In this document: positions 9,555 through 19,700 of the stretch, piece by piece
Numbering within the stretch: the stretch's first letter is position 1
Layout of the letters: each line of letters begins with the position of its first letter
Assembly: GCA_037447655.1 (NCBI GenBank)
Contig: JBBHKE010001386.1
Location: 68,642 to 90,584 of the forward strand
From: Zygnema cylindricum
Taxonomy: Eukaryota > Streptophyta > Zygnematophyceae > Zygnematales > Zygnemataceae
Length of the DNA stretch: 21,943 nucleotides
Reading direction: 5' to 3'
The notes under the pieces: generated by a model
Database searches by the model: none
What the model was told of the DNA's origin: nothing
Seen by the model: the letters and a program-made list of their open reading frames with translations, nothing else
Position numbers and translations under genes: made by a program

Positions 9555-11333
9555 ATGCTGCCTTGGGTACCAGAATCTTGCAAAAGACAGATATACAAAG
9601 GACTTCTCCTCTTAACTCCAGTTTTGTTCAGGTTTCTGTATGGTGTACCTATTTCCCTTCCTGTTATGAAAAAGCCACTTGACGACCAATACTTATATGC
9701 ATATGCGGCAATCATAGCAGTGGGCATGTTCATAGAGCACTATTTTGCAAATTGGACGGATGATCCATGGAGAGAGGAGGCAGTAAGACCAGAAATTCCC
9801 ATTGATATTCCGGACAACGCGTGTTACTTTTGTATTCGACAGACAGCTACATCTAAATGCGGAGGATGCAGGTATGTTTGGAGGAACTGTTCCTTTATGT
9901 CACAAAGGAGTAAAATAAGCGTGGTGCGCTAAGGGATTTTGTCCTTTGCTTGACACGAAAGCTTCAAAAATTTGAAATTTGAAACACGAAATCTGAAATT
10001 TACACGTTTTTTTCCTGATTTTGCGGAGTTTTGGAAGGTTTTAACTATGATGGTTACTCATGCTTTCTGGAAACATTAAATATTAGCAGAGTCTTTGGCG
10101 AAGGCATGATTTGGCAGAAGGTATGCTGGGGGGGTAAAGGTCAGTTGGAATTCTAGACAGGAATGGTCTTTTTCGCAGTCAGGCTAGGCTATTTGTAGAA
10201 TTTTATTTTATTAGTTTTTCATTTGTTTGTTTCTATTTTCTATTTCTATTTCCATTTATTTTTCTCTTTCAATTTGTATTTGTTTCTATTTATGTTTCTG
10301 TTTCTATTTCTATTTGTGTTTTCTATTTGTGAATGCTTTGGGCAGGCGGCATTTTATTGCTCGCTCTCTTTGTTTGAGCATGGTTTCACACACACATGAA
10401 TTTTGGGACGTGTGTGTTTTTTCATGAGAATTGAGCTAGAATTGTTCTATCTTTGTTGGACTACTATCGTTGATGACCTTCAAGTTTCACCAAATCGTCT
10501 GTTTACTCATGTCAGGCATTAATCATATGAATCTAATTCGGCTTCCCTTTTTGTGCCATAGTCTTATGCATCAACATCTGACAGGCGTGTCGTGTTAAGC
10601 GTCATGTTATTTGCTGAATGGGTTGGGAAGGCAGTAATGTGTTGCACTATGTAAATTTCTGAAGCTTGCTTAGTTGGGCGAGTCAATATGTTGCCAAAGG
10701 TCAATGCTTCTTGTGTATTGTTTTAACGTCTTTTTTTCGTTAAAAGATAATCTGTGCAGGCTGGTATATTATTGTGGCCGTGTTTGTCAAATGCAAGCTT
10801 GGCGGAAACATAGACATGTGTGCGGTGCGGCTGCTGCGGCAACAACCCGGATTCAACGATCCTCGCAGTCAATCACGCCTTCACAATGGCGTGCATTGCA
10901 GGAGTTTAGTGACCATGTTAACGGCCTTTTATCGATACACGGAGTCATTCCGGCAAGCCCGTTATTAGCAGCACAAACGTTATGCAAAATCGGAGAATAT
11001 GTGAAAGAACATCCCGAGCTTGTCTTTCAAGAGATTGCCGACAGTGCATGGGCCGCAGCGATCAGTATGCGAATGGAGGGAGTTAAGGATAGGTTGCATA
11101 TGGCTTGGGTTTGGGGGTTTTTGGAGGCCACTGTAGAGTCAGGAGGCACAGATGCTTTTCTTGCGGCTCTGGGAATGGGGAATGGAAGGAATGGGAGGGA
11201 CGCAGATTTGGGTCGAGTGAACCGATGGATGAGGAGAGGGCTTTGTCAAGCCCTTTTGATGTTGAATAGGAGACAGGAGGTCGCAGCTTTTTTGAGATCA
11301 GCACCACGAGTGGCTACAAATGTACGATTTTAG
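9555..11333 (+). CDS. membrane-anchored MYND zinc-finger protein (two exons)
   Basis: Model: exon 1 at 9555-9871, intron 9872-10759 (donor GTATGT, acceptor TGCAG), exon 2 at 10760-11333 ending in TAG, giving 296 residues. Residues about 16-38 are hydrophobic (with one Arg) and 46-65 form a likely membrane helix. Residues 90-127 form a complete MYND finger, C-X2-C-X8-C-X2-C-X5-C-X3-C-X7-H-X3-C. Its first four cysteines are in exon 1 and the rest in exon 2, so the finger confirms the splice. MYND fingers bind short proline-rich peptides in partner proteins. The C-terminal half (about 130-296) is mostly helical-looking, with basic and small residues, and I do not recognise it. There is no SET domain, so it is not an SMYD methyltransferase. 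The start is the first ATG after an in-frame stop at 9495; a further upstream exon cannot be excluded. Its exact family is unknown. Confidence 0.72.
10228..10331. repeat. TTTCTA-type microsatellite in the MYND gene intron
   Basis: Degenerate run of TTTCTA/TCTATT hexamers on the plus strand, wholly within intron 9872-10759. The open frame across it (Phe/Tyr/Cys/Leu) is a by-product of the repeat. Confidence 0.75.
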
Positions 11334-12109
11334 GTCGAAGAAATGGAAAATAACGGCATTTTGGAGTTAGAAGCGATGGCATCATTTGCGGCAATTTCAT
11401 TTGTTATGATACCATTTGCAAGTATGTCATGTCCGATGTTAGATGTTAAACTAGTGCATCTGAAGTTAATGATGGGATTTTTTTTTTTTTTCTTTTCGTC
11501 TGTTGTTTTGTTTGCTATTGGTTCCCGTTCTTTTCAGTTTAGAACTCCAGGTTCGGCATTAGTGACTAGTGAAGAATCTCTGGTGTTAAGTTAGTACTTT
11601 ACTGACCAGTTTAACTGAACTGAGCACAAGATTGTAGACAGGCTAAGGCGCCATTGTTGTACTCCAAGCTATCGACCTTCTCGACCATTCTTATTGGAGC
11701 TGTTAATAGATGATTCGAAATGCCTAGTGAAAAGCAATTATTTCTGGAAGAGTTATTTTATTTTGTATTTTTGTTGATTCTGAACCGTGATTTTCCGATT
11801 TTTGGCAAAAGTGGTTGTTGTCGTTGGTCTCTGTCTTGTTATCTATGTTTGACACTTAGTGTTAAATTAATCTTTTGTAGTCAAAATTGTGGAAAGGATA
11901 TAGCTCTGTCATATGAGCATATCAGCCACCTCTTTCCTCCCCTCGTTACTCCTCTATCCCTCTCCTTCTCTCCCTATTTGTCCTTCTCTCTCTCTCCCTC
12001 CCTCTGTCGGATATTGTCAGATTCAATCACGATTCAATGTCATCCTCATAAGCTGTATAAGACAAAGGAACAATAAAATAAGAGTAACAGTGTATTCTAA
12101 AGAACCAAG
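11334..12109 (+). other. 3' flank of the MYND gene, probable 3' untranslated region
   Basis: Starts right after the TAG of the MYND gene. It has a T12-type homopolymer near 11480, a CT-rich microsatellite at 11933-12007, and an AATAAA at 12072-12077 that could serve as a poly(A) signal, though it is about 740 bp from the stop codon. Open frames at 11343-11594 and 11720-12076 have no recognisable domain and are not called. Confidence 0.4.
11933..12007. repeat. CT-rich microsatellite
   Basis: Run of CCTC, CTCTC and TCCCT words, similar in composition to the tract at the left edge. Confidence 0.75.
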
Positions 12110-12308
12110 TTTCATTAAGAATTGCAACGGTAAACCATCCGAGTACATGGGTACAAAGAAATCAAATGGCAAGAAAGGGACTGAAAAACTGAATTCCTCA
12201 TGTAGAAAGGAAATGAACTCGAACAGGATGAAAACAGCGTCGATTTTGCTTATCTTTTCGTTTCTTTCCATGAATTCAAATGGTTAAGAATTGCGGATTT
12301 TTAACAAA
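12110..12308. repeat. foldback repeat, copy A
   Basis: The left arm (about 12110-12160) has TTTCATTAAGAA, then ACGGTAAACCATCCGAGT and ACATGGGTAC. The right arm (about 12261-12308) is its diverged reverse complement with CCATGAATTCAAATGG and GTTAAGAATTGCGGATT. This gives an element of about 200 bp with ~45-bp imperfect inverted arms. Related arms occur at 12897, 13313-13359, 14122-14172 and 14252-14301. No clean target duplication was found, so the superfamily is unassigned. Confidence 0.5.
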
Positions 12309-12454
12309 GCTTAGTAATATGTATCTAACGAAGCTTATTACAGAAAGAGGGCTACCAGATCCCCACTTCTCTCCAATAGACTCCAAACCAAAGAACGGAG
12401 GAATTCGTCTAAAGCAAAGCCCAAAAAACCAAAATTCTCAGCCACCGTCATTCT

Positions 12455-12692
12455 TAATTTGACAGCATCAGACTTAATTAGACACCACCACACTAATTTG
12501 ACACCATCATACTTTATTTGACACCATCATACTTAATTTAACACCACTATCATCCTAAATTTGACACCACCATCCTAAATTTGACGCCACCATACTTAAT
12601 TTGACGCCATCATACTTAATTTGACGTCATCATACTTAATTTGACGTCATCATACTTAATTTGACGCCATCATACTAAAATTGACCGTCATA
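12455..12692. repeat. 20-bp minisatellite
   Basis: About 11 head-to-tail copies of a unit close to ATTTGACGCCATCATACTTA, period 20-21. Copies are nearly identical around 12600-12670 and more diverged at the left, with T/C and A/T changes at fixed columns. Two adjacent copies carrying GACGTC are identical. The array interrupts all reading frames and looks like non-coding satellite DNA. Confidence 0.9.
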
Positions 12693-12896
12693 TTTTACTG
12701 TATGCATAATCACGCTCCTTGCCACAAGAACCGTTTTGAACTGCCGGTGTAGTTTACTGAGCCATACGACTGACTACTATTACTGTGATAACCCTAATAA
12801 CTAATTACTGTAAACTCAGATGGGTTACCATCGTGCTTTTTAATTTATCCTGCTTTTACTAATTACTGTAAACAACTAAACAAATATGTTTCAAAG

Positions 12897-13359
12897 CTTT
12901 CATTAAGAAAGCGCGATGGTAAATAGTCTGTGACATGTGTCCTTTTTTAAAGGAAATGAACGGCTTGCGAGAAACTGAAAAACCGAGTTGTTCTTCTTTC
13001 CTTTTGAGGAAAAGGAAAATAAACTTGAAAAGAGAGCACAGGGAGAGAAGTTGGACGGTTGCGATTTGCCAAAAGAAATAGCGTTGAGAAGAAAACGTTT
13101 ACCATTAATAACGTTATTTGTGTCTTAAAAAAAAAAAAACAGGGAAAAAAAATCATTGGATTATTGTTATTATCGCTCATAATCATGTGCTTCTTTTGTC
13201 GTTCCTTCCAATGTTTTTTTTTGTCGGTAGTTTCTTTCGACTTCTTCTCCCTTTTTGCTTTTCCCTTTCCACCTGAATTTGTCTTTTCTGTTTCGTCTTT
13301 GCCTTTCATTTTTTGTTCCCATCGACTCAAACGGTTCGCCATCGTACTTTTTGATAAAG
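12897..13359. repeat. foldback repeat, copy B
   Basis: The left arm CTTTCATTAAGAAAG then CGATGGTAAA (12897-12925) is answered on the opposite strand by 13313-13359. The reverse complement of 13313-13359 reads CTTTATCAAAAAGTACGATG and continues into GAGTCGATGGGAACAAAA. The enclosed ~460 bp is purine/pyrimidine-skewed. A lysine-rich minus-strand frame across it (12947-13465) is low-complexity and is not called a gene. Confidence 0.45.
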
Positions 13360-13517
13360 TATTTTCGTTCGAAGGGAAAAAGCGAAACTGCATAAAAGAA
13401 TGAGACGTGAAATAGTGTTGGCAGAAACCCAAACACAGAATAAAGTGCGGTATGAAGAAACGCACCTGTTTTCTAACCGCCTCAAAGGAGTCAGTTGCTC
13501 ACCACCATGGTTTAATG

Positions 13518-14002
13518 CATAGTTCAAAAGTAGGCGTTTTTATGGTAGGCCTTTGGTAGGCGCACAAAACTTGGCACAAAACTCGCGTAGAGTAGGCATA
13601 CTGTATGTGTGTGCGATGTGCACACTTTTGTACGAACGTACGAATCTGACGTATCATTCATAGTACAGCACGAAACACATACGCATACAATGGCATTTCG
13701 TGCGAGATCTTGTGACGGTGAAACAAATCAGTTCAAAAGTAGGCGTTTTCATGGTAGGCCTTTGGTCGGCGCCTTTATCGTAAGTTGTGTTATGGGCTTT
13801 TCATGTGATCTTCTTAGATCGCTACTTTGATCAGCGACTGTCCGATCGTTCGAATCTGACGATGTATATAAATTTTTTTGGTCCGAATGTTTTAATTGGT
13901 CCAAATAGGTCCGAATACAATATGGGTCTTAAGGTCATATTGTATGTTTTGCATACAATAGGCATATTATATGGGCCTACTTTGACCTACTTTTGAACTA
14001 TG
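13518..14002 (+). mobile_element. hAT-like non-autonomous element with perfect 8-bp duplication
   Basis: 485-bp element with perfect 17-bp inverted ends CATAGTTCAAAAGTAGG and CCTACTTTTGAACTATG. It is flanked by perfect GTTTAATG duplications (13510-13517 and 14003-14010). The left-arm block (13518-13562) is repeated internally at about 13729-13774, so this copy contains a partial internal duplication or a nested relative. The part from 13730 onward matches the element at 4674-5861 in reverse orientation. No transposase frame: the short frames at 13609-13996 have no domain. Perfect ends and duplication suggest a fairly recent insertion. Confidence 0.88.
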
Positions 14003-14055
14003 GTTTAATGACATGGTGACATGTGTCACTAAACGTTGAGTTCCCGACATACATT

Positions 14056-14086
14056 TCTCCCTCTCCCTCTCCCTCTCCCTCTCCCC
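14056..14086. repeat. CTCTCC hexanucleotide microsatellite
   Basis: About five uninterrupted copies of the hexamer CTCTCC, the purest example in the window of the motif that dominates the left-edge tract. Confidence 0.9.
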
Positions 14087-14121
14087 AGTCATGTAGTTTT
14101 CAGTTTTGGCATTGCCGCCTC

Positions 14122-14301
14122 TTTTTGTTCCCATGGACTCCGATTGCTTACCATCGCTCTTTCCATTAAAGTCTTTTTTTTTGTTTTTTAGTGATTGAAA
14201 GTAAACCCTGAAAAACCCTGAAAAGCCCTAAAATCTAAAAGTGAAAGAGAAGACTTCATTAAGAAAGGGCGGCGGTAGACCATGGGAGTACATAGGAAAA
14301 A
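14122..14301. repeat. foldback-family arms C and D, back to back
   Basis: 14122-14172 carries the right-arm form on the minus strand (TTGTTCCCATGGACTC..TTACCATCGCTCTTTCC). 14252-14301 carries the left-arm form on the plus strand (TTCATTAAGAAAGGGC..GTAGACCATGGGAGTACA). The outer ends therefore face each other across about 80 bp. They could be the facing ends of two different elements, or the remains of one rearranged copy. A weak further right arm is at about 16675-16706. Confidence 0.45.
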
Positions 14302-16768
14302 AAATAAAATACAAACAGAAATAGAAAGCCAAAACTGAAAATCTAAATGTGGAGGGAAGAAGTCAAAAAGGAAAAACAAGGCGAAAGAAACCAGCATTTG
14401 GATGGAGGACACGTAAAACAAAGACACCTAAAGAAGCAGTAATCACTAAAGGAAGGACACCACAAAGTTCTTAAACCAACATTATTTAACATTACAAAAA
14501 AATTTATATATGGCAAAAGATCTACGAAAAGCAACCTCTTAATCACCCTTTTCCGTAATTCAAAGGCGGAAATTTTGTCGAGTTGCCTGAAAACAAAACA
14601 TGAATACTGCATTCCAAAAACACAGAGGACTACGGAGTTTTATAGCTCTTTTTATATATACATTTCTTGGAAACTAATCAGTTATCAACATCTCTCCATG
14701 AAGTTGAAGGTGGACAACTACTAGAGCTTTTTTCATGGAAAGTTTTGAGGTTTTGCTCTCGTTTAAAATTTCCACACTGTTTTGAGTCAATCGTTAACTT
14801 GAGATACGAGTAAAGAGTTAGAAAATTTAAAAGCTGTAAATTTTTAAAATATGGTTTTTCAACACCATTACACATTACATTTATTACGAACTATTTTAAC
14901 AAACTTTATTGCTGTATGCACATTTTTTTAGCATACGTTTGTTAAAAACAAATCATTTGCATGTGAAGTCTGAACTTGAACCATGACCATAACTTTATTT
15001 TTGTCTGTGAAAAAGAATATAGCTTTACTTTTGTCCGTGAGTTGCATTTATCCGTACATTACCATTCTCCATTAATTACTTCGATTTTAAAATAATTCTT
15101 TAGCTTACATTTATTTTTGTCCATAGAACTAATTGTGTCCATAAATTATTTTTGTCACTATTTTTGAAAATAAATGTTACCTTTTATCCAGAAAATAACT
15201 TTTGATCCGTACAATTGTTTTATCCACACAATTCTTTTTTAATGCATAAAATAATTTTGTATATATATCATGCATGTTTTTGCACTATTTGGGTTTTGCA
15301 TTTTTTACTTTTTGTAGTTAAGATACAATTTTCTTTTGGAAATAATTGGTAACTTTTGGATTCTATTGACTAAATTACCAGAAAAACTCGGAAATCATAT
15401 GGAAATTATAGGATTCATCGGAATTATAAGTTGGTATGCTGTACATGGAAAAGATAAGTTTTTAGAACATATCAAAGAAAAGGACCTCACTCTAGCGAAA
15501 CTTCACCTTTCATACCTTTTATCAATCCAAAAATAAGAAACTAAATATTTTTCCCAAATTCAAATATCATCAGGATTTAACTCCGAAAAATTTGTAAGGC
15601 AATTTTATGGAGGTATCACAATCTCATTAAGTTCCAAGGCATAAGCAATCATTGCAACAAATTATATGACAAAGGTTCGGACCAAACCAATAGCCTCATA
15701 GGACATCTAAAATATGGTTTTCCATGGGGTGGTGTGTCAGGATTATCAGTAAGCACGGCAGTTCAAGTCTTCAAAAGTTACCATGTTGAAAAACCAAAAC
15801 CATCACATCGGAACAAAATACCATAATCTTCATTTCCACATTCACTCTGTAATTCGCCGTACATATCCAGCCATAACTAATGACAACACCACACAAGAAA
15901 CAAACTTTAAACAGAATGAAACCACTCGCGACAAAGTCAACTAAGACAAACCACTCAAAATTGTATAAAGTAAGAACCACCAAACAACCCACAAGTAAAA
16001 AAAGAGACCTGCTGATAAATAGACACCACTCAAATACCACCAACTCAAGTCTCAACAAAATAAATGACAACCCGAGAAGATAAAGATAACAAATGAAGAA
16101 ATGCCTGAACTTACGACCTGGAGCATAGAAAGTTGTCACAAAATTGCTCACAAAATATAAAAGATAACAAACGCCTTGAAACTGCAAACGGAAGCATTAC
16201 TCCCTCGTTAGCCTTACGATTCAGTAACAGCGCAACCGCCCCCACCATCCAGAGAGAGTACCAGCGAATAGACTACAAATACGGCATGTATCTACAGAAA
16301 AAGAAAAAAAAAATCCATTTTACATCAAATCAGAAGCACTTTCCTCCTCTCCCTAGCCAATGAAACAATCTAGAGTCTGTACATCTGGGACAAAATAGTC
16401 ACCTCTAGTAACAACTATTTCCCTTAGGTATGCCTGATTGTTCTCTCCCTCTCCATCCCCAATCGTATTTCCCTCTTTGTCCTGTAGTCCGGTAACCAGT
16501 AAGGTTACTGTCCAAGTAGAAGATTTCCAGGCAAGTGAAGAGTATACACCATACAACCTACCATGCTATACATTGACAAAAACTCGACAAATTTTTGAAG
16601 TACTTGAAACAAACCCATTCCGTTCCGTTTACTTTCTTGGTAAAGCCTCGAATAGCATCGGAGGTTCAAGACCAAAATTAGAATGCCACCATCGTTTTCG
16701 ATAAAGCATTTTAACTTTAGTCAAGTGAATTGAGAGGAGGAAGGACGAGAGTTCTCAAAGTTACAATG
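14302..16768. other. AT-rich interval at the 3' side of the ARI gene, no gene recognised
   Basis: No supported coding sequence. About 14985-15260 is a degenerate AT-rich repeat of TTTTTGTCC(A/G)TNNA words. The open frames at 15771-16187 (minus) and 16133-16363 (plus) overlap each other and lack domains or splice support. The part next to 16768 should hold the 3' untranslated region of the minus-strand ARI gene. I see no clear poly(A) signal for it. Confidence 0.5.
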
Positions 16769-19700
16769 TCATCGAGACCTAGGAAGATTACACGCCGAAC
16801 AATTTCTAGCACTCAAAGGATTTGCCAATGTGCAATCTACACAAGACCAATGAGTTCCTTCATCTGCCCCTCCTCCACCTCCTCCTCCTCGACTACTACT
16901 TGCACCCCCTTTTTCCTTCGCATGCTTCTTTACTCTCGACGGTTTTGGTCCAGACTTTGGTACGGCATCTTTTTTAGAAGGATCAGAGTCAACATCCGTC
17001 AATCCATTTTCCAGAGCCCTCACGAGGTTTTCAAAATAATTGTGTGTTACACTGCAATAAAATACATTGTCATCAACACCAGACGTCTGAAAAAGTCAGT
17101 AGTGTGAACACCAACATACAACAACTGCTTAGGAGACTATCATACCATACATTAGCCTAGAAAGTAGTGAAGGATCGGAAAAATCGTGGAAGTACATGAC
17201 TCAAAAATGACAAGCTACTGAACACCATCATATTAGATACATCCACATGTAACCAGTTTTTAAGTGGAAGTTTCTCACTCTCAAACTCAAGACTGAAACC
17301 CAGTACACCAATGGCTCTTACCTTCCTAAACATCCTTTATAATTGGAGCTTCGTCCATGATGTTCATTTTCAAATTTGTGCCCAACAGCCATAAATAAAA
17401 TAAGAGGCAAAGCTTGACACTAGCCCAAACATGAAGGGCCAAAAAATCCAACCAGCTATAAAGAAACGTGAAATTGGTCTAAACTGCCCATCAATATTAG
17501 TGTTAACAACACTAGGTCGGTTGCTGGATTTTCTGATCAAAAATCATAGCATAGTGTTGATAACACTACTTAAGGGAGTGGACTACGATGAGCCACGTCA
17601 CCGTGTCCTAAGTTAGTTTTACTGATGCTAACTTCGCTTTAACAATAATTATCCCTTTGCACTAATAGCAACAGAAGCAAGTATAGTTCACCAAACTTGT
17701 GTTCCAACACCCAGTCCATATGACAGTTTCAGTGGTCTATATAGGATAAACTTGCCTAGTGAGACCGGCCAGCTTTGTACGGAACTCATTGAAGGAAATT
17801 TCAGGCTGGTCCTCTCCATCCGCACAGTAGGCTTGAAGTTCTTTCTCGGCACATTTATGCAGCCTTTCCAAACCATTCTCTGCCTCGCCTGCATTGAATA
17901 TATTGCAGCTTATAGTTGGAATGCGAACTTAAAAAAACCAACAAAAAAGACATAAGTTGAAGCGGTATTCACTGGAAGTGATTCATCCCAAGTACAAACA
18001 ATCTCAGGATAGATTTCACAAAATTATGGTAGTTGAATGATGCATGATGCAGTCATTTAGGCTAAAGCACTTGTAAGACAAGACAATCAGGTATGGATGT
18101 AATTAACTCCAAATCTCACCTTGCAAGTATTCAAAAAAATTGCGCTTTGCAGCTTCTCCCTCTGGTAAGTAATACCCATATGCATAAGTCCACTTTAACA
18201 CACGCCGACATTGTACAACCTGCAAACATAGTATTGGAAAAAGAAAAGATAAGCCCAGTAAATAGGGAAATAAAATTAATAACTAGTAACAACCGAGTAT
18301 ACTAGTGCAAAAATACTCAACACTCATGAGCGTTGATATATGTCATACTTGCAATCACAGAAACTCACATTAGATAAAAAATACTCAATAAATTTCATAT
18401 CAACAGCCCATCTTGGTGACTGTGCAAAGTCAGAGAATGTCAAGCTGAGGTAAAATACGACAATCAGCATTTGCTTCACATGTACTAAATTGCCATGGAG
18501 GATGAAACACCATTCAGCATGTATGGTAACATGCACACACATGCTGCATAATATCTCAAAACTCCCACAACACCGGATAAACAGCGTGCATCTAAACAAA
18601 ATAGAACTCTTGAAAATGCAAGAGCCCAAAACCATCTCACCTGCATGCAGGCCTCGAGGACGAATTTTAACTGAGAGACGGGCTGGCTTTGCCTGTTGCT
18701 AAGTACCTCTATCTGCAGAAAAAGATCATAAAGTTGGTTCAACACTTATACTCAAAGGGATCTGAAATGCTCGACCAAGATCATGAAAAAGTCAGACTGC
18801 GCTTTACGTACCTTTGTCTTCTGCATATCTTGAAGCGACTCCAAAGCCTTCACCCTTGACTGCAAAATGCATAAGCAAAAAAAGACACATTAATGATAGC
18901 CGATACACCATGGACGAAAAATGTAAAGAAGAACATGTGAAAAAATTCATCGAAGGTCGGCTACGTGTGTCGGTCAAGAGGAAGCTGTGGCTAAATCGAG
19001 CATGGACTGAAGGTATCATTTTCTAAAAAGCCTTCAAGATTGAAAATCAGGATCGGCAAAAAATCTTGTATACACAAAATTATTGTCCACCTGAAACCTT
19101 TGACCACCTAGCCTAAACCAAACCATTCCAAGTAAAGATCACACCACAATCACCAAACACAATGGATTTAAGGGTTGCATACCTTTGTCAGCATATACAA
19201 AGGGGGACAACATCCTCACTTAAGCACCAATGCTACCAATACCAACACTCAAGCTACACGAAACATAGCAAAGAGGAGCAATTCCAAACCCTACCTGTTC
19301 GTTCGTCACCCATCGCTCGTAGTAATGAGTATAGCGCTCCAGAGAGTGCTTTGCCATTTCTCGTCTCCTCTCCGCTTCATCATACTGAAACATCAATAAC
19401 AAGAAAAATAACAACCATACAACCTTCATAAATATAATACACACACTGCCCATCACTGTACGTGTTAATAACACTTATTCGATCGCGTCTTTTTTTGGCC
19501 GAAAATCATAAAACAGTGTTAATAAGATCATGACTACAAACAGCGTCACCCTACAGTAAAATAGAGTTGTTGATACTAATATCCCATTCAAACTAATAAG
19601 TCCTCTACACTATTAGCGATGGGCAATATAGCAATGCATATCATACCCCAGAGACCTCCAAATAATGCAAATTAATATGAGACATTATTGAATCAAGCAA

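Noticed and set aside
11343-11594. 83-codon frame directly after the MYND gene
   Set aside because: Contains a homopolymer-derived Phe run, lies in the probable 3' untranslated region and has no domain.
12947-13465. 172-codon lysine-rich minus-strand frame
   Set aside because: It lies across foldback copy B in purine-skewed, homopolymer-rich DNA; low complexity, and overlapping frames are open on the opposite strand too.
15771-16187. 138-codon hydrophobic minus-strand frame
   Set aside because: AT-rich region, overlapped by plus-strand frames, no recognisable motif, and not joinable to the ARI reading frame, whose stop is already at 16769.
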